Positions 23,046 to 27,931 of a stretch of 27,931 nucleotides of DNA are shown here, one piece after another. This stretch comes from Actinobacteria bacterium UBA2286 (GTDB lineage Bacteria; Actinomycetota; Coriobacteriia; Anaerosomatales; Anaerosomataceae). The number at the start of each line of letters is the position of its first letter. The first letter of the stretch is position 1. Location of the stretch: positions 90,968 to 118,898 of the forward strand of contig DDWM01000049.1 in NCBI GenBank assembly GCA_002345925.1, written 5' to 3'. The notes below the pieces were generated by a model. That model was not told the origin of the DNA. It was given only the letters and a program-made list of their open reading frames with translations, and searched no databases. A program made the translations under genes and the position numbers.

Positions 23046-24296
23046 CTATTCTTCCGAGCTGCCGAGCGGTATGTACGCCTCGGCGGCGGCCGGGTCGATG
23101 CGGTAGAGCTCCACCATCGTTCGCACGTCTTCGGGCGAGAAGCCGTAGGTTCCCTTCGTGTCCTTGATGGCGAGTCCTTGCTCGGACTCAGGCACTCCGA
23201 GCACGCGCTGGAACATCGATGCCGGGATCCCTGTTACCTCGGATACCTCGGCCAGGGTCGTCCGGCCCTTGATGAGTGACACGTCGAAGTCCCCGGAGAG
23301 CGCACTCTGGCCGCCGGCACCTTCGCCACCGGCACCGTTGCCGCGTCCTACGCCGGCTTCCTCGGCAAGGCTCGGGGTCTTCCAGTCGAAGCTACCGGCA
23401 ACCGTTGCGCCTCCCACGACGATCGCGAAGATGGCTACGACCGCTACGGTAGTTCCAAGCGCCGAGAGCCGCTTGTTGCTTCGGGTGCTCATCGCGAGCG
23501 TGTCTTTCACCGGGCATGCGGTCACGCATTCGTTGCAGTTGATGCACTCGGGCGAGTCGACCGTCTCGACTTCTGAGACTGTGATGTTGACCGGGCACGC
23601 GGTGTCACACGCTTTGCAGTCGATGCAGGTCTCGGTTGTTCGGCGCACCTTGAAGATGCTGAACTTGGAGATGAGCCCGAGGGTTGCCCCCATGGGGCAG
23701 AGGTACTTGCAGAAGAAGCGGTCGTAGACGAACGATCCAACGACTGCGGCTACCAGCACCGCGAAACCGATGCTGAACTCGGCGAACACCTCTGCCGAGG
23801 TCAGGTGCATGTATGCGACCCATGGGTCGTACGGGCGAATCGCGAGGTCGGCCGTCGTCCACGCCAGGCCGATGAAGGCGACCAGAACCACGTACTTGAG
23901 GTAGCGCGCGGGTCGGTCGAGCCAGGCTGGCATCACGGGTCGTTGCTTGAATACCTTGCGGCCGAGTCCCCCGAACATCTCCTGTAGGAATCCGAGCGGA
24001 CAGATCTGTCCGCAGAACGAGCGCCGGAACACCACCGCGACTGCAATGACAGCCACGAGCAGTACGACGCTTGAGATGGCCACTCGCTTGAGAAGCAGCC
24101 CGCTAGTTACCAGTGCGTATGCAGTCTCTAGCCCGCCAAACGGGCATAGCGCGTCAACGCCAGCAGGCTTGCCGGCACCTGCCGTCTGGTGCAGGTATCC
24201 CATAACGGTGATTGCGACCAAGACGCTTGCGAGCACCGCCCAACGAACGATGCGCGCTCTGGTGCGGGATGCTCGTGGTGCCTTTTCGGGCGACAT
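23046..24296 (-). CDS. NapH/NosR-like membrane polyferredoxin with C-terminal soluble domain
   Basis: 416 aa, minus strand, ATG at 24296 with AAAGGAT upstream. Membrane segments at about 17-34, 71-90, 133-150, 172-191 and 278-300 carry the two Cx3CP motifs of the NapH/NosR/CcoG group, FCGQICPLG (C95, C99) and FCKYLCPMG (C196, C200), plus CPFGGLE near residue 51. Two 4Fe-4S ferredoxin sites follow, CIDCKACDTACP (224-235) and CINCNECVTACP (251-262). After a Gly-rich linker (~315-332) a 70-residue domain (TLAEVSEVTGIPASMFQRVLGVP...YGFSPEDVRTMVELY) resembles C-terminal domains seen on other such proteins. It would move electrons at the membrane, partner unknown. It lies downstream of the transglutaminase lipoprotein gene with its own operator-like repeats between. 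Confidence 0.88.
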   Translation of the reverse strand: MSPEKAPRASRTRARIVRWAVLASVLVAITVMGYLHQTAGAGKPAGVDALCPFGGLETAYALVTSGLLLKRVAISSVVLLVAVIAVAVVFRRSFCGQICPLGFLQEMFGGLGRKVFKQRPVMPAWLDRPARYLKYVVLVAFIGLAWTTADLAIRPYDPWVAYMHLTSAEVFAEFSIGFAVLVAAVVGSFVYDRFFCKYLCPMGATLGLISKFSIFKVRRTTETCIDCKACDTACPVNITVSEVETVDSPECINCNECVTACPVKDTLAMSTRSNKRLSALGTTVAVVAIFAIVVGGATVAGSFDWKTPSLAEEAGVGRGNGAGGEGAGGQSALSGDFDVSLIKGRTTLAEVSEVTGIPASMFQRVLGVPESEQGLAIKDTKGTYGFSPEDVRTMVELYRIDPAAAEAYIPLGSSEE

Positions 24297-24349
24297 CGCG
24301 ATCCTTTCGTTTGGGGAGTGCTACTTCGTGAATAGGCTAACGAACCTTG

Positions 24350-24388
24350 GTGAACGCACTGCGTGGAAGATGTGAAGACAGCGTGAAG
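24350..24388 (-). promoter_or_regulatory. TTCAC repeats in 11-bp phase upstream of the NapH-like gene (response-regulator-type operator)
   Basis: Read on the minus strand, CTTCAC occurs at 24388-24383 and 24377-24372, exactly 11 bases apart, and GTTCAC at 24355-24350, a further 22 bases on. Direct TTCAC-type repeats with 11-bp spacing are the hallmark of PhoP/PhoB-like OmpR-family sites. The last copy could sit at a -35 position before TATTCA (24334-24329), at a short 14-base spacing that would fit activator-dependent expression. Confidence 0.4.
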
Positions 24389-24390
24389 TA

Positions 24391-25503
24391 CTACTGGGGG
24401 CTGGCGAGCACATACGCGTAGACACCGGGTCGATCATCAAGGTGTTCGACGATGTACGTGTGGACTGCGACGACGCTGTTATTCTCGGCGGCGATCTGAT
24501 TGCGAGAGGCCACGGCGGCGTTGTATTCGGCTACGGCTGCGTTGTAGGTGGGCACGAGCGAGTTGTACGCGGAGTTGTCTCCGGCCGCCAGCCTCGACTC
24601 AAGCTGCGACTTGAGGGCCTGAGCTCTGGCTTGCAGCGGAGTGATGCCAGCGTCGGCAGCCGCGAGGCGTGCGGTGAGCTCGCCAGCTTTCTTCTCGGCG
24701 GCCTTTGCTGCGTCAAGGATGCTCGTCACCTGTGACCCCGCGCCCCAAGACATCTTCCCTTTGCCGAGCTTGATTACCTGTGGCTCGCTTGCGAGCGCAG
24801 CACCATCGCCGACCGTGTCCGGGGGCATGCCCACGAACCCCTGAGCTGTCGTTTCGATGTACGCATAGCCGGTGTCCCGGTACTCCAGGCCGTCGGCTTT
24901 GATGCCAAGCGCCACGTGCTTCTCTGCGCTGAACAGCAAGATGGCAACGTCGTACCCCTCGCGGGCAAGCATTCCGCCGAGCAGAAGCGCCTTGTCGTCG
25001 CAATCGCCAGCGCCATCGGCGGCAGTCTCAACCGGGAACTTCGGCGAGAGGTCGACGGGGTCGATCCGGTACTCGAGTGACTGCACGTACGCAGTCATGA
25101 GCTCGACGTAGCGGTCATCATCGAGTCCCGACGCTGAGCGAATCCCACTTAGTTGCCCCATGAGCGCCGAGAAGAACTCGTCTTGGTGCTCATCGAAGAC
25201 GAACGCGGGGTAGTAATCCTCGATCCAGTCATTCTCGCGCGCGTTGCCGAAGCGAATGACGCTCTTCTCGGCTTGCTGCGCACCGGCTACGAGGGGGCCG
25301 TCCACGACCATTGTCACCGTGCGCGGCGCGCCCTCGAATGTGAACGTCTGGGTGACGGTTAGGTCGGCCGTACCGGCGACAGGGTTGATCGAGGGATACA
25401 CGACACCGGTAGGCAGATGCAGTTCCCCGTTGACGCTGCAGCCGGCGACCATCGCGAGCGCGAGCGTCAGCGCAATCAACGTGGCAAGTGGACGCAGGCG
25501 CAC
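24391..25503 (-). CDS. Lipoprotein with transglutaminase-like (papain-fold) domain and C-terminal coiled coil
   Basis: 370 aa from GTG 25503, chosen because GAGGAG lies six bases upstream and the protein then starts with a perfect lipoprotein signal (hydrophobic ~6-18, lipobox VAGC, Cys22). The open frame extends to 25650 but without signal logic. Residues ~45-110 look like a beta domain. Residues ~130-225 hold a transglutaminase-like core: GDCDDKA with C168, EKHVALG with H196, and YIETTAQG with E217, a plausible Cys-His-acid triad. The C-terminal third (about 255-340) is a coiled coil with repeating Y/N-A-A-V units (YNAAVAEYNAAVASRN). It probably acts at the outer face of the cell membrane as a cysteine protease or cross-linking enzyme; the target is unknown. 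Confidence 0.88.
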   Translation of the reverse strand: MRLRPLATLIALTLALAMVAGCSVNGELHLPTGVVYPSINPVAGTADLTVTQTFTFEGAPRTVTMVVDGPLVAGAQQAEKSVIRFGNARENDWIEDYYPAFVFDEHQDEFFSALMGQLSGIRSASGLDDDRYVELMTAYVQSLEYRIDPVDLSPKFPVETAADGAGDCDDKALLLGGMLAREGYDVAILLFSAEKHVALGIKADGLEYRDTGYAYIETTAQGFVGMPPDTVGDGAALASEPQVIKLGKGKMSWGAGSQVTSILDAAKAAEKKAGELTARLAAADAGITPLQARAQALKSQLESRLAAGDNSAYNSLVPTYNAAVAEYNAAVASRNQIAAENNSVVAVHTYIVEHLDDRPGVYAYVLASPQ

Positions 25504-25541
25504 AGTATCTCCTCGGCAAGCGAAACGGCACGGGCGTTGCA

Positions 25542-25570
25542 GTAATACCAGTGCCGAGGATACCCCGAAA
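25542..25570 (-). promoter_or_regulatory. Candidate promoter of the transglutaminase lipoprotein gene
   Basis: Read on the minus strand: TTTCGG (25570-25565), 17 bases, then TATTAC (25547-25542), preceded by TGG as an extended -10. Predicted start near 25535, about 30 bases from the GTG. The inverted repeat TCCTCGGCA/TGCCGAGGA (25510-25518 and 25552-25560) overlaps the ribosome site and the promoter spacer. Confidence 0.45.
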
Positions 25571-25577
25571 CCGCTGT

Positions 25578-25606
25578 TTGACGCTCGGGCGGGATAGGTG
25601 TAGAAC
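25578..25606 (+). promoter_or_regulatory. Sigma70-type promoter of the second NapH-like gene
   Basis: TTGACG (25578-25583) and TAGAAC (25601-25606) with a 17-base spacer, giving a leader of about 77 bases. It is divergent from, and partly back-to-back with, the lipoprotein promoter, so shared control is possible. Confidence 0.6.
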
Positions 25607-25689
25607 CAGCATTCGTGTCGCCAGTTGGTCCGGCAGCCTTCTCGACGCACGCAAGCGAGTAGTCACACAAGCGGAAGGCAGGCACGTTC

Positions 25690-26688
25690 ATGGCGCGCAC
25701 CAAAGACGACGTCGTTGGCCGGACTCTCGGTCGCATCGGACCGCGACTGATCGTGCGGGGAGGGTTCCTCGCATACTTCGTGTTCATCTCCGTGCGGCTG
25801 CTTCAGTTCCGCGCATGGGCGCTCGGTACCGGTGATTTCGTGCCGAGACCAGAAGCCGTGGCCGGACTCCTTCCGATCGGCTCGTACATGAGCTTCTTTC
25901 TATGGCTCAAGACCGGTTTCTTCGACCCGGTTCTGCCAGCCGGTCTCGTCATCATCATCGGCGCGCTTGCAACGTCGTTCATCTTCAAGCGCGGCTTTTG
26001 CGGCTGGATCTGCCCGGTCGGCACCGTTTGGGAGGCCTCGGCCTGGCTTGGGCGCAAGGTCCTTGGGCGCGACAACTTCCGCCCGCCGCGCTGGCTCGAC
26101 CTCGGTCTGCGGTGGCTGCGCTACCTGGTCGCGGCAGTCTTCATGGCCTGGCTTGCAGCCGTGGGAGTCCAGGAGGCAATGAGCTTCCAGCAGCTGCCCT
26201 ATTACGCGGTCGTTGACGCGAAGATGCTCATCTTGTTCGGAGCGCCGCTTTATCTCGCAGTGATCGCTCTCGCGTTCGTCGGCATGATGCTCTTCGGCAA
26301 CGTCTGGTGCCGCTACCTGTGTCCGCTCGGTGGGGTCTATGGCGCGTGTGGTGTCGCCTCGGCATGCACGGTGGTTCGTGACCCGGAGGCGTGCATCGAC
26401 TGTGGCAAGTGCGCTGTGGTCTGCCACGCAGCGGTGCCGGTAGACACCCTCAAGTCGGTCCGTGCGCCCGAGTGCGACGGCTGCCAGGATTGCGTTCGCG
26501 TATGCCCGGCCGAGGGAGCGCTGACGTCGCGCGCTTTCGGTCGCTTCAAGTTCCGCTGGTGGATCTGGCCGCTCGGCGTGGTCGTGCTCTGGCTCGCGAT
26601 CTTTGGCATCGCGGTAGCCACAGGTCACTGGAGTACACAGCTTCCGGTCGAAGCGTTCGCACAGTTCATGCGCATCCCCGGGCTATAG
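25690..26688 (+). CDS. Second NapH-like membrane polyferredoxin
   Basis: 332 aa, ATG at 25690 after GGAAGGCAGG. About five or six transmembrane helices carry FCGWICPVG (C104, C108) and WCRYLCPLG (C207, C211). Two ferredoxin sites follow: CIDCGKCAVVCHAAV (C235, C238, C241, C245), where the usual Pro after the fourth Cys is His, and CDGCQDCVRVCP (C262, C265, C268, C272). A last helix (about 290-310) returns to the membrane. It lacks the Gly linker and C-terminal domain of the other copy. The product should be a membrane electron-transfer protein. It lies divergent from the transglutaminase lipoprotein, so the three genes look like one functional locus. Confidence 0.88.
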   Translation: MARTKDDVVGRTLGRIGPRLIVRGGFLAYFVFISVRLLQFRAWALGTGDFVPRPEAVAGLLPIGSYMSFFLWLKTGFFDPVLPAGLVIIIGALATSFIFKRGFCGWICPVGTVWEASAWLGRKVLGRDNFRPPRWLDLGLRWLRYLVAAVFMAWLAAVGVQEAMSFQQLPYYAVVDAKMLILFGAPLYLAVIALAFVGMMLFGNVWCRYLCPLGGVYGACGVASACTVVRDPEACIDCGKCAVVCHAAVPVDTLKSVRAPECDGCQDCVRVCPAEGALTSRAFGRFKFRWWIWPLGVVVLWLAIFGIAVATGHWSTQLPVEAFAQFMRIPGL

Positions 26689-26739
26689 GCGAGTATTTCG
26701 GGTACGCTCGTCTAGTCGGCACAATCTAGGAGGTCCACG

Positions 26740-27931
26740 GTGGAAGCTCGTTTTGGGTTCGTTCCAGTCGCGTCCGTGCTTGTCGAAGGTGCCGAGCAGC
26801 TCGAACCCATAATCGGCCCCGTTGCCGAGGCGCTTCGCGCGGTTGGCGGCGAGTTGATCTCGGCCGACGACATCGCGCGTGATCTGCCGCTGTTCTACCT
26901 CGTGGCGACCGGAGGTACCGAGAACCTCATTCTTGAGCTAACCGCACTCCGCTCCATCTCGGTTCAGGATGAGCCGGTGCTTCTGCTCGCGCATCCCGGC
27001 AACAACTCGCTGCCGGCCGCGCTAGAGGTGCTCGCGAGACTGCAGCAAGACGGCGTGCCCGGGCGGATCATCTACCTGCCGGGTGCCGGCGACGTTGCCG
27101 CGATCGGCCAGGTCACAGATGCCGCCGAGGACCTCCACGTGCGTCGCGTGCTGCGCGAATCGCGTGTCGGCCTCGTTGGCGCACCGTCGGACTGGCTCGT
27201 CGGGAGCATGCCGGCCGCTGATATCGTCAAAGACGTGTGGGGACCGGAAGTCGTCGACGTTCGCCTCGGCGACCTGGTCGACCGCATGGCCGCAGTCCCA
27301 GATGACGTGGCCGAGAAGGCCGCCGACGCGCTGACCTCAGGCGCGACCGGATGTGTCGAGCCCACGCGCACCGAGCTGCTCGACGTGGCGCGTGTGAGCG
27401 AAGCGCTGCGCGGGATCATCTCGGCGCAGAAGCTCGACGCGCTTACCGTGCGCTGCTTCGACCTTGTGCTCAACCAGAAGACGACGGGCTGCTTTGCACT
27501 CTCCGAGCTCACCGACTCCGGTGTCATCGGAGGTTGTGAGGGCGACCTGGTGACCACGATCGGGCTCATGTGGACGCGCTTGCTCACCGGCGAGACGCCG
27601 TGGATGGCGAACCCGGCGCAGCTCGACGAAGCCGCCAACGCACTCTGGCTGGCGCACTGCACGGTGCCCCGCAGCATGGTCGAGAGCTATCGTCTGCGCT
27701 CGCACTTCGAGTCTGGCCTGGGCGTTGGCATCCAGGGCGTTATCGCCAACAGCCCCGTCACGCTTGTCCGCATCGGCGGCGCGCGCATGGAGCGCGTGTG
27801 GATCGCCGAGGGCGCGATCACAGCTTCTGGCGATGCCGAGAACCTCTGCCGCACGCAGGCCTTCATCGAGCTCTCAGACGGACACGTGAGCGACTTGCTC
27901 ACCGCACCGCTCGGCAACCACATCGTGCTCG
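26740..27931 (+). CDS. L-fucose isomerase-like family protein, 5' part (runs off the window)
   Basis: GTG at 26740 with AGGAGGT six bases upstream; at least 397 codons without a stop, continuing past the window end. Seen in order are an N-terminal Rossmann-like segment (FYLVATGGTENLILEL, VLLLAHPGNNSLPAALEVL), a second one (RVGLVGAPSDWLVGS), and a C-terminal core. The core contains DALTVRCFDLV, SGVIGGCEGDLVTTIGLMWTRLLTG and MANPAQLDEAANALWLAHCTVPRSM. These match the COG2407 group related to fucose and arabinose isomerases, with the E (CEGD) and D/H positions that bind metal in true isomerases. Many members have unknown substrates and no sugar genes nearby, as here. It is preceded by 51 bases, so a separate transcript is possible. 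Confidence 0.82.
   Translation, partial: MEARFGFVPVASVLVEGAEQLEPIIGPVAEALRAVGGELISADDIARDLPLFYLVATGGTENLILELTALRSISVQDEPVLLLAHPGNNSLPAALEVLARLQQDGVPGRIIYLPGAGDVAAIGQVTDAAEDLHVRRVLRESRVGLVGAPSDWLVGSMPAADIVKDVWGPEVVDVRLGDLVDRMAAVPDDVAEKAADALTSGATGCVEPTRTELLDVARVSEALRGIISAQKLDALTVRCFDLVLNQKTTGCFALSELTDSGVIGGCEGDLVTTIGLMWTRLLTGETPWMANPAQLDEAANALWLAHCTVPRSMVESYRLRSHFESGLGVGIQGVIANSPVTLVRIGGARMERVWIAEGAITASGDAENLCRTQAFIELSDGHVSDLLTAPLGNHIVL

Overview
The window is a GC-rich, densely packed bacterial chromosome segment. It most likely comes from an anaerobic member of the Actinomycetota close to Coriobacteriia. This is inferred from four things: an actinobacterial-type integration host factor next to gmk and rpoZ, a class 1B dihydroorotate dehydrogenase with its PyrK partner, a rubrerythrin-like protein together with membrane ferredoxin-type proteins, and frequent GTG/TTG starts. 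No rRNA, tRNA, CRISPR array or insertion sequence was seen. No gap between genes exceeds 300 bases.

Region 1 (1-9033, +) is housekeeping. The 3' two thirds of carB is followed by pyrK, pyrD, a membrane-anchored protein of unknown function, pyrF and pyrE. Together these cover late steps of UMP synthesis. A strong sigma70-type promoter then starts mihF-gmk-rpoZ. After a GC-rich hairpin comes thiI (tRNA 4-thiouridine synthesis).

Region 2 (9134-15501, +) is an accessory island. It begins with a secreted DNRLRE-domain protein. About 10.89 kb this joins, out of frame, the extreme C-terminal end of an RHS core and a hydrophobic tip. This looks like the two ends of a large RHS/wall-associated toxin whose middle is missing, by real deletion or assembly collapse. 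Five small genes of immunity type follow: two or three membrane proteins, an Imm26-like protein and a zinc-ribbon protein. A MazE/MazF-type toxin-antitoxin pair with an apparently leaderless antitoxin closes the island.

Region 3 (15553-20062, +) holds a DUF3524 glycosyltransferase, the family of the tRNA-queuosine mannosyltransferase GTDC1/QTMAN, preceded by a nine-codon open frame. It also holds a tight operon: PadR regulator, HAAS/DUF5808/DUF1648 membrane protein, PLDc_N membrane protein, ABC ATPase and ABC-2 permease. The island therefore sits between two tRNA-modification genes.

Region 4 (20059-27931, both strands) contains a reverse-rubrerythrin-like protein (-) and a membrane protein with degenerate GGDEF plus HD-GYP domains (+). 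Two hairpins follow, at least one a likely bidirectional terminator. Next is a redox-looking locus: a NapH-like polyferredoxin and a transglutaminase-like lipoprotein (both -), diverging from a second NapH-like polyferredoxin (+). The window ends inside a gene of the L-fucose-isomerase-like family.

The best candidates for something undescribed are the collapsed RHS locus with its hydrophobic tip and immunity array, the two-polyferredoxin/transglutaminase locus with 11-bp operator-like repeats, and the alternative RNA pairings that could mask the thiI ribosome binding site.
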